Below are positions 53,936-63,300 of a stretch of DNA of 64,000 nucleotides, one piece after another. The notes under the pieces were generated by a model. The model was not told where the DNA came from. It ran no database searches and was given only the letters and a program-made list of their open reading frames with translations. The stretch spans positions 1,944,850 through 2,008,849 of the forward strand of contig NZ_JACBZA010000001.1 in NCBI RefSeq assembly GCF_013408535.1. Reading direction: 5' to 3'. The DNA is from Actinopolymorpha cephalotaxi (GTDB lineage Bacteria > Actinomycetota > Actinomycetes > Propionibacteriales > Actinopolymorphaceae). Numbering within the stretch: position 1 is the stretch's first letter; each line of letters opens with the position of its first letter. The position numbers and the translations under genes are program-made.

Positions 53936-54037
53936 GTACGTACGACTGAAAGGCGGCGCCGGCCGGGCGCGGGGCTCACGCGTCGTTGCGCAGCAGCCCG
54001 CGCGGACCGGGCTCGTCCTGGGGATTCGTTCCCGGGC

Positions 54038-54448
54038 TCAGGCGCCCTTGCGCTGACGCGGCGGCTTCGGGGTCTTGCCGCCCGCCGACGCCTCGCGGTG
54101 CAGGTGCTCCGGGCCGATCTGGCCGGACCGCAACAGCTCCAGGCGCTCGGAGAGGAGCTGCTCCAACTCGTCGATGCTGCGGCGTTCGAGCAGCATGTCC
54201 CAGTGGGTGCGCGGGGGCTTCACCTGCTTGGACTCCGGACGGTCGCCGTCGACGCGGATGGCTTCGGCGCCGCATCGCGGGCACTCCCACACCGCCGGCA
54301 CGTCGGCGTCGGCGGCGAAGGGCAGATCGAAGTGGTGGGAATGCGCGCAGTCGTAACTGACCAGCTGGCGCGGCGCGGGAGCGATCTCCCGGTCATCCTC
54401 GTAGCTCGCCGCCCCGAGCCTCGAGCCTCGTAGTGCTCGCTCCGACAT
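54038..54448 (-). CDS. rbpA: RNA polymerase-binding protein RbpA
   Basis: RbpA binds RNA polymerase and principal sigma factors and raises transcription. The 136-aa product starts MSERALRGSRLGAASYEDD and has the core with zinc-type residues YDCAHSHHFDLPF and WECPRCGAEA, then the basic linker and the sigma-binding end KPPRTHWDMLLERRSIDELEQLLSERLELLRSGQI. GGAGAG precedes ATG 54448; a longer start at 54469 lacks support. Its action on group 1 sigma promoters fits the many TANNNT boxes here. Confidence 0.95.
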   Translation of the reverse strand: MSERALRGSRLGAASYEDDREIAPAPRQLVSYDCAHSHHFDLPFAADADVPAVWECPRCGAEAIRVDGDRPESKQVKPPRTHWDMLLERRSIDELEQLLSERLELLRSGQIGPEHLHREASAGGKTPKPPRQRKGA

Positions 54449-54680
54449 AAGCTCTCCATCCCCCTCCATCGTGTATGGACCTCGATGGGCCTAACGTCTG
54501 GGCCCCCACCCAGGATTCCCCGCACGGGTGAGAGTGAATCTTCGTACCGCTTCGTCCCCTTTTCGGTGCCCCCCGAGCAGTGTGCCGCGGGTGACGCCCC
54601 GTCGCAAAGCCGAACCCCTCGGTGACCGATTTGGGCCTGCTCGGTGACCGGCCCGGCCGGCCAGCGTACCCCGCCCAGGC

Positions 54681-56078
54681 TCACATCACCGCGGGTGACT
54701 CGTTGCCGGCGTCCCTGACCGCCCGCTCCGGGTCGACCTTCGCCAGCAGCACGAACCCGACGACGAAGAACACCGCGAGGGCGATGATCGCCGGCCGGTA
54801 GGAGTGGGTGAGCTGGTGGACGACGCCGAAGACCAGGGTGCCGAGCCAGCTGGTTCCGCGTTCGCAGGCCTGGTACAGGCTGAAGTACTCCGCCTCCCGG
54901 CCGCGGGGGACGAACTGGCTGTACAGCGAACGCGACAGCGCCTGGGTTCCGCCCAGCACGATGCCGATGAGCACACCGAGGATCAGCAGCGGTGCGACCT
55001 CGCGGGCGGGCAGGAAGTACGCCGCGACGACCACGGCGACCCACACCCACAGGGCGGCGAGGATGGTGCGGCGGCTGCCGATCCGGGCGGCGATCCGGCC
55101 GAACAGCAACGCGCCGCCGAACGCCACGAACTGCACCACCAGGATCGTCGCGATCAGAACGGTCTCCCCGAGCCCGAGCTGGCTGGACGCGTAGACCGAG
55201 GACGCGTAGATCACCGTCTGCACGCCGTCGTTGAAGAACAGGTACGCGAGCAGGAACAGCAGCGTCATCGGGTAGGCGCGGGCCTCGCGCAGGGTGGTGA
55301 ACAGCTGCCCGACGCTCTGGCGTACGAACGTCCCGCGCTCCGGCACGACCGCGACCGGCGGCCGGTTGCGCAGTCCGAGGTACGGGACGAGCGTGAACGC
55401 CCCCCACCACAGCCCGGCCGACAGCAGGCTGATCCGGACCGCGGTCGAGGTCGAGATGCCGAGCGCGGTGTGGCCCTGGACGACGGCCAGGTTGACCAGC
55501 AGCAGCAGGCCCCCGCCGAGGTAGCCGAGCGCCCAGCCCCGGGAGGAGACGCGGTCGCGTTCGTCGGGGGTGGAGATGTCGCACAGCAGGGCGTCGTACA
55601 CGACGATGGAGGAGGCCAGGCACAGGTTTCCCACGAAGAGCAGGGCCACGCCGAGCTGCCAGTTCGTCCCGGCGACGAACACCATCGCCGACGCGGCGGC
55701 CGCGCCGGTCCAGGCGAACCCGGCCAGCAACTGCTTGCGGTGCCGGGACCTGTCCGCGGCCGCGCCGACCACCGGCAGCACCAGCGCGGACAGCAGGGTG
55801 GTCGCGGTGATGACGTACAGCGGCAGCGAGCCGGGGGACACCGGGACGCCGAGGATGCGCAGGGTGGTGGTGCAGGGGTTCTCCGGCGTGCCGGGCGCTC
55901 CGCAGGCCGCGGTCTCCGCGATCGAGGCGAGGTACGGGCTGAACAGCACGGTGAGGATCGTGGTGACGTACGCGGAGTTGGCCCAGTCGTAGAAGTACCA
56001 CGCACGCTGCTCACGACGCCGGGCGCCCGCGTCCGGGATCGGTGTCGCCGCAGTCGTCGCCGCCATACGACCGATCAT
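54681..56078 (-). CDS. MFS transporter, UMF1/Atg22-like
   Basis: The 465-aa product has eleven to twelve hydrophobic segments and the family block REQRAWYFYDWANSAYVTTILTVLFSPYL at the N-terminus, then STPDERDRVSSRGWALGYLGGG and GGTQALSRSLYSQFVPRGREAEYFSLYQ. UMF1 proteins are thought to export amino acids or other small molecules, but no substrate can be given. ATG 56078 overlaps the stop of the GDPD gene, so they are translationally coupled. Confidence 0.9.
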   Translation of the reverse strand: MIGRMAATTAATPIPDAGARRREQRAWYFYDWANSAYVTTILTVLFSPYLASIAETAACGAPGTPENPCTTTLRILGVPVSPGSLPLYVITATTLLSALVLPVVGAAADRSRHRKQLLAGFAWTGAAAASAMVFVAGTNWQLGVALLFVGNLCLASSIVVYDALLCDISTPDERDRVSSRGWALGYLGGGLLLLVNLAVVQGHTALGISTSTAVRISLLSAGLWWGAFTLVPYLGLRNRPPVAVVPERGTFVRQSVGQLFTTLREARAYPMTLLFLLAYLFFNDGVQTVIYASSVYASSQLGLGETVLIATILVVQFVAFGGALLFGRIAARIGSRRTILAALWVWVAVVVAAYFLPAREVAPLLILGVLIGIVLGGTQALSRSLYSQFVPRGREAEYFSLYQACERGTSWLGTLVFGVVHQLTHSYRPAIIALAVFFVVGFVLLAKVDPERAVRDAGNESPAVM

Positions 56079-56866
56079 GACGCCCAAAGACCCCGGGCGC
56101 TGAGCACTTCGCGAAGCGTGTCGATCCGGTCGCTGATCAGCCCGTCGACACCGAGGTCGAGCAGGGCCGCCATCTCCTCGGCGTCGTCGATCGTCCACAC
56201 GTGCACCTGCTTGCCGAGCGCGTGTGCCCGGTCGACGAACGCCCTGGTCACCACCCGCAGGCCGCGGTGACCGGTCGGGACCTGGACGCAGGGCGCCGGG
56301 CCGACCAGGCGTGAACCGAGGAACGCCGGCAGCGGGAGTTTCAGCAGGCCGACCCCGAGTGGGGCCAGGCCGGTGGCCACCCGCGGGCCGAGCAGGCGGC
56401 GGGCCGCGGCCAGCCGGGAACCGGAGAACGACGAGACGCACACCCGGTCGTGCGCGGCGGAGCGCGCGATCACCTCGGCCAGCGGGCGGACGGCGTTGGC
56501 GTGCTTGACGTCGATGTTCACCCGTGCCGAGGGCCAGGTGCCGAGGATCTCCTCCAGCCTGGGGATCGGTTCCCGCCCGTCGATCCGGGCCAGGGCGACC
56601 TCGGCGTAGGGCAGGTCGGCGATCCGGCCGGTCCGGTCGGTAACCCGGTCGAGGTGGTCGTCGTGGAACGCGACCAGCACGCCGTCGCTGGTCGCGTGCA
56701 CGTCCGTCTCGAGGTAGCGGTAACCGAGCGCGACGGCGTTGGCGAACGCGCGCAGGGAGTTCTCGATCCCCACGTTGGGTTCGTACTTCGCTCCGCCGCG
56801 GTGGGCGAAGGCGAGGGGCACCTCCGAGTGGAGGTACGGAAAGGAACGCGGCGGCGTGGCTGGCAC
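56075..56866 (-). CDS. Glycerophosphodiester phosphodiesterase
   Basis: It splits glycerophosphodiesters into glycerol 3-phosphate and an alcohol. The 263-aa product has the catalytic HRGG (FAHRGGAKYEPNVGIENSLRAF), ETDVHATSDGVLVAFHDDHLDRVTD and a C-terminal DLGVDGLISDRID. GTG 56866 is 7 bases after TACCCT (56879-56874 on this strand), so I preferred it to the ATG at 56908; the mRNA is probably leaderless. There is no signal peptide with this start. Confidence 0.9.
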   Translation of the reverse strand: MPATPPRSFPYLHSEVPLAFAHRGGAKYEPNVGIENSLRAFANAVALGYRYLETDVHATSDGVLVAFHDDHLDRVTDRTGRIADLPYAEVALARIDGREPIPRLEEILGTWPSARVNIDVKHANAVRPLAEVIARSAAHDRVCVSSFSGSRLAAARRLLGPRVATGLAPLGVGLLKLPLPAFLGSRLVGPAPCVQVPTGHRGLRVVTRAFVDRAHALGKQVHVWTIDDAEEMAALLDLGVDGLISDRIDTLREVLSARGLWAS

Positions 56867-57033
56867 GCCGGAAAGGGTATGCGGTGCAAGCCGGTACGGC
56901 AGGGGCATCGATCACACGAGTCGATCACGAGCCGATCACGAGCCCTGCCACGAGCCCTGCCCCGAGCCGGTCGCGCGGTGGCCGGCGCGTCCTCCGGGGC
57001 TGCGAGGCGGGACCCGGCCGTCACTTTCTGCCA

Positions 57034-57076
57034 TCAACCCAGGGTTGACGCTGGCCTAGGGTCAACCTAGGGTTGA
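57034..57076 (+). promoter_or_regulatory. Two palindromic operators before the HTH/Clp-N gene
   Basis: TCAACCCAGGGTTGA (57034-57048) and TCAACCTAGGGTTGA (57062-57076) are 15-bp palindromes differing at one base, 28 bp apart. The second covers the -10 box TAGGGT (57068-57073), 7 bases before the ATG. A repressor bound there would block transcription. Confidence 0.75.
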
Positions 57077-57080
57077 CGAC

Positions 57081-57803
57081 ATGACACCCGCACCCAGCCT
57101 CCAGGACCTCATCGAGACCGTCCGCCGCGACGCCGGGAACGACGAACTCGACCAACTGGCCACCGCCCGCGCGATGGTCAACGACCTGAGCGAGACCGGC
57201 GACGCGCTGCTCGGGCACTACGTCGACCGGGCCCGCCGCAGCGGCCGGTCGTGGACCGAGATCAGCAACACGCTCGGCGTCACCAAGCAGGCCGTGCACA
57301 AGCGGTGGGCCGGGCCCTCGATCGAGGGCTTCGAACGCTTCACCACCAGGGCCCGCACCTGTCTGTCCGCCGCCGGGGACGCGGCACGGGCGATGGGCCA
57401 CGGTTACGTCGGCACCGAGCACCTACTGCTCGGCCTGTACGCCGAGCCGGAGAGCATCGCCGCCCGGATCCTCACCGAGGCCGGCACCGGGCCGAAGGCC
57501 GTCCGCGCCGCCGTCGTGGCCCGGCTCTCGGCGATCGCCACTCCCGCGGCGACGGAGCGGGCCGCCCCTCCGGCGGGGGAGCTGCCGCGCACACCGCGGG
57601 CGAACGCCGCCCTCGGAGCGGCGGTGGCCGAGGCCCTGCAGCTCGGCCACAACTACATCGGCACCGAGCACCTGCTCCTCGGGCTCTACCACGACTCCGG
57701 CTCGATCTCGGCCCAGGTGCTTGCCGAACTCGGGCCGGACAAGCAGGCCGCCCACGCCAAGGTGGTGGAGATCCTCGCCGACTTCACCAGCCCCGCCACC
57801 TGA
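57081..57803 (+). CDS. HTH plus double Clp-N-domain protein
   Basis: The 240-aa product has a sigma-like HTH (RSGRSWTEISNTLGVTKQAVHKRWAG, about residues 52-77) and two copies of the Clp N-terminal motif: ARAMGHGYVGTEHLLLGLYAEPESIAARIL and ALQLGHNYIGTEHLLLGLYHDSGSISAQVL. Clp-N domains bind substrates or adaptors of ClpA/ClpC, but there is no ATPase here. The HTH suggests a regulator that reads the state of a Clp protease or of damaged protein; its own promoter has two identical palindromes. The protein is probably leaderless (TAGGGT 7 bases before ATG). Confidence 0.85.
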   Translation: MTPAPSLQDLIETVRRDAGNDELDQLATARAMVNDLSETGDALLGHYVDRARRSGRSWTEISNTLGVTKQAVHKRWAGPSIEGFERFTTRARTCLSAAGDAARAMGHGYVGTEHLLLGLYAEPESIAARILTEAGTGPKAVRAAVVARLSAIATPAATERAAPPAGELPRTPRANAALGAAVAEALQLGHNYIGTEHLLLGLYHDSGSISAQVLAELGPDKQAAHAKVVEILADFTSPAT

Positions 57804-57834
57804 TCCGGACGTACGACTGATCCGGACGTACGAC
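57801..57834. repeat. 17-bp tandem duplication starting at the stop codon
   Basis: TGATCCGGACGTACGAC is repeated exactly in tandem (57801-57817, 57818-57834); the first TGA is the stop codon of the HTH/Clp-N gene. Confidence 0.95.
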
Positions 57835-57835
57835 A

Positions 57836-57874
57836 CGACCGCGGGTGGCCGGGAGGGCCGGCCACCCGCGGTCG
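57836..57874. terminator. 15-bp-arm hairpin between convergent genes
   Basis: CGACCGCGGGTGGCC pairs perfectly with GGCCACCCGCGGTCG around a 9-base loop. Confidence 0.85.
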
Positions 57875-57920
57875 CGAACCGCTCGGAGGCTGGGTCTGGT
57901 CCGGGTTGGTCGGATCCGGG

Positions 57921-60900
57921 CTACGGCGCCCAGAGCTCGAGTTCGGTGAGGCCGATGTAGACCCCGTAGTTGACCGGGTTCTGGTTCGTGCCGACCAGCC
58001 GGAAGCCGGCCGCGCGGACGGGGGTGAAGTCGACCGCGTTGAACCCCTCCGCCGGCTGCGCGGGGGAGCGGCCGGTCTCCTGCACCGGAGTCCAGCCGGA
58101 GCCGTTCCAGTACTCGATCGTGTAGTCCTTCGGCGGCTTGACGCCACCGTTGTCGTTGTAGAAGTGCAGGGTGATCCGGCTCGCGGTGACCGCCCGGTCG
58201 AAGCGGACGGCGTACCAGTCCTGCACGTTCTTGGAGTTCCACGACGTCCAGCGCGGTGAGGCGGCGTAGGAGCCGTCCAGCGGGCCGAGCACCGTGTCGC
58301 CGGGATAGGTGTACGACGCGGTCGGGGTGACCGTCAGGCCGAGCGCGGAGGCGTCGGAGAGCAGGTTGGCGTTGCGTACCTCCACCTCGCGCACCTCGAC
58401 GGTGCCGCCGGCCGGGGCCTCCAGCACCAGCCTGAGCTTGCGCGTCTTCACGGTGTCGAACCGCACCGTGGTGCGGCCGGCCGCCGGCGGTGCCGGGGTG
58501 ACGGTGGTGTTGGAGACGTCCAGCCAGTCGCTGCCCGTCCAGGCCTGCACCCGGACGCCGGCCGGCGCGGTGTCGGCGGACCCCGCGTACAGCGTGACGG
58601 TGTTGACCGGGCGGGCCCGCATCAGGTCGACCGCGACCCAGGGAGAGGTGCCGGCGGCCGATCGCCAGGCGCTGTCGGCGCGTACCGACCCGTCGACCAG
58701 CGACCACGGGTCACCGGAACCGGCCGAGCCGGACGCCACCGGCGTACCGAAGGGTGCGCTCGCGCCGAGCGCGTTGCCGGCGAGGTTGCCGGTCGACACC
58801 GGGGCGAACTCGGCCAGGCCGACTGCCTTGCCGCCACCGGGACTGCCCAGCACGACCCGGAGCCGCTGCGTGGTCACCGGGTCGAACGCGATCTCGTTGT
58901 GGCCGGTCGCCGGTGAGGCGGGGGAGGGCCGGGCGTTGTCGACAGGCTGCCAGGCGTCGCCGGTCCAGTACTCCACGGTCGTCTTGGCCGGGGCGGCGTA
59001 CCCGTCGCCGGAGCTCAGGTCCAGCCGCAGGGCGTCGACCGTGCGGGCCACCCCGAAGTCGGCGCCGTAGAAGTCGGTGGCGTTCTGCGAACCCGCGGTG
59101 GACCAGACGGCGCCGTCGGTCTTCCCGTCCAGGGGAGCCCACCGGGAGGTGTCGTCGCCGGTGGAGGCCAGCGGTGACGGATCACCCTGCGCGGCCGGGT
59201 TGAGGGCCAGGTCGGGCGCGACGTCCGGGGTCACCGGCGCCTTGGTGAAGGCGAGTGCGTCCAGCCACACGCGGTACGGGCCGCCGACGGCCGAGGTGCG
59301 TACCTCCACCGCGTGCAGCGCTTTCAGGTCGGGGTTTCCGGTCACCTTGCGGGTCCACGCCTTGTCCCCGGCCAGCGGTACGACGACCCGCTGCCAGCCG
59401 CCGCGCGCCTCGGAGTAGTCCAGCGACCAGGGGCTGAGGTAGTTCTTCGCCGGGGTGTAGTCGACGTAGTTGCCGGCGTCCTGCACCAGCCGGATGGTCG
59501 GCTGGTTGCCGTCGAAGCCGTCGCGCGTCTCCTGCTCGGAGGCCATCCAGAACTCCAGCTGGTCCGCGGCCGCGGTGTCGACCGCGCGGCGCGGCTGGTA
59601 GCGCCAGGTGACGTCGTGCGCGGTGCCGGACAGCTTGATCGAGGACCGGCCGAGCAGTGCGCGGGTGGGGTCGGCGGTGACCGTCGCGGTGGTGCCGGGG
59701 TCGCCGGCGTCGTCGGAGGTGATGCGCGCGGACCAGTCGCCGCGGTCGGCCGCGTCGGTGCCCTGCTCGACTCCGGGTGCCAGCACGTAGACGTCGCGGT
59801 GGTCCAGGCCGGCCAGCCCGCCGTCGTCGACGGTCAGCCCGACCCGGTGGAAGCCCGGGTCGAGGAACCGGTGGGTGACCGTGGCGTCGGTGGCGACGTC
59901 ACCGTCGCCGAACTCCCAACGGTAGGAGAGCTTTCCGCCGTCGGCGTCGGTGGAGCCGGACGCGTCGAAGGTCACCGCATCGCCGGCGTGCACGATGCTC
60001 GGCGTCATCGCCGCCTTCGCCACGGGCGCGTTGGCGCTGGCCGCGCCGTCGAGGGTGAAGACGCCGGACACGTGCTTGTCCTGCTTGATCGCGCCGGCAC
60101 CGTTGCCGCTGATGGTGTTGTTCGCCAGGGTCAGCCAGCGGGCGTCACGCATGTAGATGCCGTACGTCGTGTTGTTCTCGATCCGGTTGCGCTGGATCAC
60201 CCAGTGGTAGGCGGGGTAGTCCGGCAGGTAGCCGATCGCCACCCCGGCCGAGGTGTTGTCGTGGACGTGGTTGCCGTCCAGGACGAAGTTGCTGGAGGAG
60301 CCGTTGACCACGGCGATGCCGGCGTTGCCGAACGGCTCGGGCGCGTTCTTGTTGTCTCGGCCGTTGAAGGCGGCCTCGTTGCCGATCAGCACCGTGTCGT
60401 CGGAGGCGCCGAGCCAGAACCCGTAGCTCGCGTGGTTTCCCTTGTTGCGTACGTAGGTGTTGCCCGGCGACCACGACTCCCACGCGTTGTTGTGCGCCCA
60501 GGAGGCGTCGTTGCCCTCGAAGTAGTTGCCGGTCGACACGACGCCGTTGAGCGGGCGCAGGAAGACCCCGTCGCCGCCGTAGGTGAAGTCGTTGCGCAGA
60601 ACGCGGTTGTCGTTCGAACCGGTCTCGATCAGTGCACTCGTGGAGTCGCGGGCGTGCGTCTCACCCGGTGCGATCCGGATGCCCCAGCTGAAGTTGTTGT
60701 CCTCGATCCGGTTGCGGGACGCCGACCACATCTTCAGGCACACGTTGGAGCAGTGGGAGAAGTCGTTGCGGCGTACGAGATTGTCGTCGGCGTAGTGCAG
60801 AGCGAGGCCGTTCCAGTTCTCGTGCGCGGTGTTGTCCTCGATCCGGGAGCCACTCACGTGCTCCAGCAGGACCGCACCGGCGAGCTTGCCGTCACCCCAG

Positions 60901-61316
60901 CCGTAGTCGGGATCGGTGTAGTTGCCGGAGAACGTGTTCCCCCTGATCGTCCAGTCCCGGCCGGAGCTCACGTGCAGGGCGGTCTCGAACCCCGACACCG
61001 ACAGGCCGGTGAGCGTCGCGCCGGACACACCCGTCGCTGCGACGCCGGTTCCGGTGAAGCTGTCCGGCTTGCCCTTCTGGCCGGGGCCGCGCAACGTCAC
61101 GCCGGTGGCGTTCACGCGTACGTCGTCGGCGCCGATCACGATGCCCTTGCCCGAGGTGAAGTCGTACACACCGGGTTTGAACGTGGTGTCGTGCGTGATC
61201 ACCATGCCGGGTTCGGGTTCCACCAACGGTGTCGCCGCCGAGGCGGACAGGGCGTTGGCGGTGGCGAGTAAAAGAGCCGCCCCCACGGCTACGACCACAT
61301 GACGGGATGCGGGCAC
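57921..61316 (-). CDS. Large secreted protein: beta-helix, PKD and discoidin-type domains
   Basis: The 1131-aa product starts at GTG 61316 (GGGAG 6 bases before) with a signal peptide VPASRHVVVAVGAALLLATA ending near SASAA. Residues about 35-400 form a right-handed parallel beta-helix of NosD type with repeated N-x-x-x-G-N units (NNTISGNGAGAI, NRIENNTTYGIYM). A PKD domain follows (SGSTDADGGKLSYRWEFGDGD), then a beta-sandwich (about 530-680) and three F5/8-type C (discoidin) modules ending in GLTELELWAP. It likely binds and may cleave a plant or fungal polysaccharide; no catalytic residue can be assigned with confidence. Confidence 0.88.
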   Translation of the reverse strand: MPASRHVVVAVGAALLLATANALSASAATPLVEPEPGMVITHDTTFKPGVYDFTSGKGIVIGADDVRVNATGVTLRGPGQKGKPDSFTGTGVAATGVSGATLTGLSVSGFETALHVSSGRDWTIRGNTFSGNYTDPDYGWGDGKLAGAVLLEHVSGSRIEDNTAHENWNGLALHYADDNLVRRNDFSHCSNVCLKMWSASRNRIEDNNFSWGIRIAPGETHARDSTSALIETGSNDNRVLRNDFTYGGDGVFLRPLNGVVSTGNYFEGNDASWAHNNAWESWSPGNTYVRNKGNHASYGFWLGASDDTVLIGNEAAFNGRDNKNAPEPFGNAGIAVVNGSSSNFVLDGNHVHDNTSAGVAIGYLPDYPAYHWVIQRNRIENNTTYGIYMRDARWLTLANNTISGNGAGAIKQDKHVSGVFTLDGAASANAPVAKAAMTPSIVHAGDAVTFDASGSTDADGGKLSYRWEFGDGDVATDATVTHRFLDPGFHRVGLTVDDGGLAGLDHRDVYVLAPGVEQGTDAADRGDWSARITSDDAGDPGTTATVTADPTRALLGRSSIKLSGTAHDVTWRYQPRRAVDTAAADQLEFWMASEQETRDGFDGNQPTIRLVQDAGNYVDYTPAKNYLSPWSLDYSEARGGWQRVVVPLAGDKAWTRKVTGNPDLKALHAVEVRTSAVGGPYRVWLDALAFTKAPVTPDVAPDLALNPAAQGDPSPLASTGDDTSRWAPLDGKTDGAVWSTAGSQNATDFYGADFGVARTVDALRLDLSSGDGYAAPAKTTVEYWTGDAWQPVDNARPSPASPATGHNEIAFDPVTTQRLRVVLGSPGGGKAVGLAEFAPVSTGNLAGNALGASAPFGTPVASGSAGSGDPWSLVDGSVRADSAWRSAAGTSPWVAVDLMRARPVNTVTLYAGSADTAPAGVRVQAWTGSDWLDVSNTTVTPAPPAAGRTTVRFDTVKTRKLRLVLEAPAGGTVEVREVEVRNANLLSDASALGLTVTPTASYTYPGDTVLGPLDGSYAASPRWTSWNSKNVQDWYAVRFDRAVTASRITLHFYNDNGGVKPPKDYTIEYWNGSGWTPVQETGRSPAQPAEGFNAVDFTPVRAAGFRLVGTNQNPVNYGVYIGLTELELWAP

Positions 61317-61517
61317 TGTCGACTCCCTCGAAGGCGCGGGCGTGCGGCGGGAAAGAGCAACCGGTGAAGCAAGATCAGCAAGCGATTCCGGCACGTTCTA
61401 GTCCGCCGCGCGCCGCGTCGTCAAGGTTCGATTGTGGAATTAACCGTTGTTGGCTGCGTATTCGGCTGAGAAACCTGTTTCCCGTACGTCCGTACGCCCG
61501 AATGTGGGAAACGTTTC

Positions 61518-63005
61518 TCACTCACTCGCAGGTTCGGCGCGGGGTGCTTCGGGTGCGCGCGTGCGCAGGACGGTGAACGCCACGGCGAACGCGGCCACCA
61601 GGAGTCCGGCCCCGACCGCGAAGGCCAGGTGGTAGCCGCCGGTGAGTGCGACGGACTCGTGCGCACCGGTGTCGCGCAGGCCGGCGGTGCGGGCGGCAGC
61701 CAGGGTGGACAGGACGGCGACACCGAGTGCCATGCCGATCTGCTGGGTGGTGTTGAACAGTCCCGAGGCCAGCCCGGCGTCGTCCTCGCTCGCGCCGGAC
61801 ATCCCCAGCGAGGTGAGTGCGGGCAGGGCCAGGCCGAAGCCGGCGGCGAGCAGCATCACCGGGAGCAGGTCGGTGAGGTAGTTCGGATGCACGGGCACGC
61901 GGGTCAGCAGCCCGAGCACCCCGAACAGCAGCACCAGGCCGGTGAGCAGGACCGCGCGCTCGCCGAAGCGGGCGTTCAGCCGCGCGGAGACTCCGAGTGA
62001 GACCGCACCGATGACCACGGCGGCCGGCAGCATCGCCAGGCCGGTCGCCGCGGCGCCGTATTCGACGACGCGCTGGAGGTACTGCGCGACCAGGATCTGG
62101 AAGGCGAAGCACGCGGCGACCATCAGCACCTGAACGAGGTTCGCCCCGCTGACGGCGCGCGAGCCGAGGATCCGCAGGGGCATCAGCGGGGTGGTGGCCG
62201 TGGCCTGCCGGCGGACGAACGCGGCGAGCAGCACGATGGCGAGCGTGCCGAGCGCCAACGTGGTCGGCGATCCGGCGCCGTGCCGTTCGATGGTGACCAC
62301 GGCATAGATGCCGACGGTGAGCCCGGCGGTGACCAGCAACGCCCCCGCGACGTCGGCTCCGGCCCGCAGGCCGAGACCGCGCTCGCCGGGAAGCACCCGC
62401 GCCGCCAGCGCCACGGCGGCCAGGCCGATCGGCAGGTTGATCCAGAAGATCCAGTGCCAGCTGAGCAGGTCGGTGAGGACGCCGCCGAGAACCTGTCCGA
62501 TCGATGCTCCCGCCGCGCCGGTGAAGCTGAACACCGCGATGGCCGAGGCGCGTTCGCGGGGGCGGGTGAACAACGTGACCAGGATTCCCAGGCTGACGGC
62601 GGCTGTCATCGCGCCGCCGACGCCCTGGGCGAAGCGGGCGGCGACCAGCATCGTCGGCGTCTGCGCCGTACCGGCCACGGCCGACGCGAGGGTGAAGACC
62701 GTGAGGCCCGCGACGAGGACCTGCTTGCGACCGAGCAGGTCGCCGAGCCGGCCGGCCAGCAGCAACAGGCTGCCGAACGCGATGAGGTACGCGTTGACGA
62801 CCCAGCTCAGTCCGGCGGGGGAGAAGCCGAGATCGCTCTGGATCGCGGGCATCGACACGGTCACGATGCTGCCGTCGAGGATGTTCATCAGCATCCCGGC
62901 GGCGAGGACGGCGAGGGCGAGGCGGCGGTGAGCGGTGGTCTGAGGCGACGACGTGGACGCCGGAGGTGGAGTCGGATGCGAGGGCGAGGCTGCGGTGGCG
63001 GACAT
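61518..63005 (-). CDS. MFS drug exporter, DHA2 (14-helix) family
   Basis: The 495-aa product has fourteen hydrophobic segments and motif A NAYLIAFGSLLLLAGRLGDLLGRKQVLVAG, motif C GASIGQVLGGVLTDLLSWHWIFWINLPIGL, typical of proton-driven multidrug exporters. The ATG at 63005 was preferred because the region before it has no coding pattern. A palindrome before the gene could be the site of a TetR- or MarR-type repressor, but no such gene is adjacent in the window. Confidence 0.92.
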   Translation of the reverse strand: MSATAASPSHPTPPPASTSSPQTTAHRRLALAVLAAGMLMNILDGSIVTVSMPAIQSDLGFSPAGLSWVVNAYLIAFGSLLLLAGRLGDLLGRKQVLVAGLTVFTLASAVAGTAQTPTMLVAARFAQGVGGAMTAAVSLGILVTLFTRPRERASAIAVFSFTGAAGASIGQVLGGVLTDLLSWHWIFWINLPIGLAAVALAARVLPGERGLGLRAGADVAGALLVTAGLTVGIYAVVTIERHGAGSPTTLALGTLAIVLLAAFVRRQATATTPLMPLRILGSRAVSGANLVQVLMVAACFAFQILVAQYLQRVVEYGAAATGLAMLPAAVVIGAVSLGVSARLNARFGERAVLLTGLVLLFGVLGLLTRVPVHPNYLTDLLPVMLLAAGFGLALPALTSLGMSGASEDDAGLASGLFNTTQQIGMALGVAVLSTLAAARTAGLRDTGAHESVALTGGYHLAFAVGAGLLVAAFAVAFTVLRTRAPEAPRAEPASE

Positions 63006-63037
63006 GCGTGGTCCCTTTGTCGTACGGGGCGGCGAGT

Positions 63038-63054
63038 GGTCTGTAGAGACCGTA
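63038..63054 (-). promoter_or_regulatory. Promoter and operator candidate of the DHA2 exporter
   Basis: GGTCT-GTAG-AGACC (63038-63051) is a perfect 5+5 palindrome that overlaps a minus-strand -10 box TACGGT (63054-63049). Confidence 0.5.
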
Positions 63055-63271
63055 GCAGATAGTCCTGTTGCAGATGATCGGGTTCGGATCCGGTTGCTCC
63101 AGGGTCCGTCGATGATGCGTGGGGTGATCCTCGACTTCCACCGAGAACGCGAACGGCTGTGGCGGCTGGGGTTTGAATTCATCAGGGGTGAAGGTCGCGT
63201 ACCTTCGTCGGATCGCGAGCTTCGAAACTCCTGTATGCGTTGAGGAATCCCGCTCTGTTGGCAAGCCGGGC

Positions 63272-63294
63272 TTGTCGGTGGTGGCCGATACGAT
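63272..63294 (+). promoter_or_regulatory. Exact PafBC/RecA-NDp promoter of the DUF222 gene
   Basis: TTGTCGGTG (63272-63280), exactly 8 bases, TACGAT (63289-63294), 6 bases, ATG 63301. All nine positions, the spacing and the TANNNT box fit the published mycobacterial consensus TTGTCRGTG-N8-TANNNT. Confidence 0.8.
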
Positions 63295-63300
63295 TCGATC

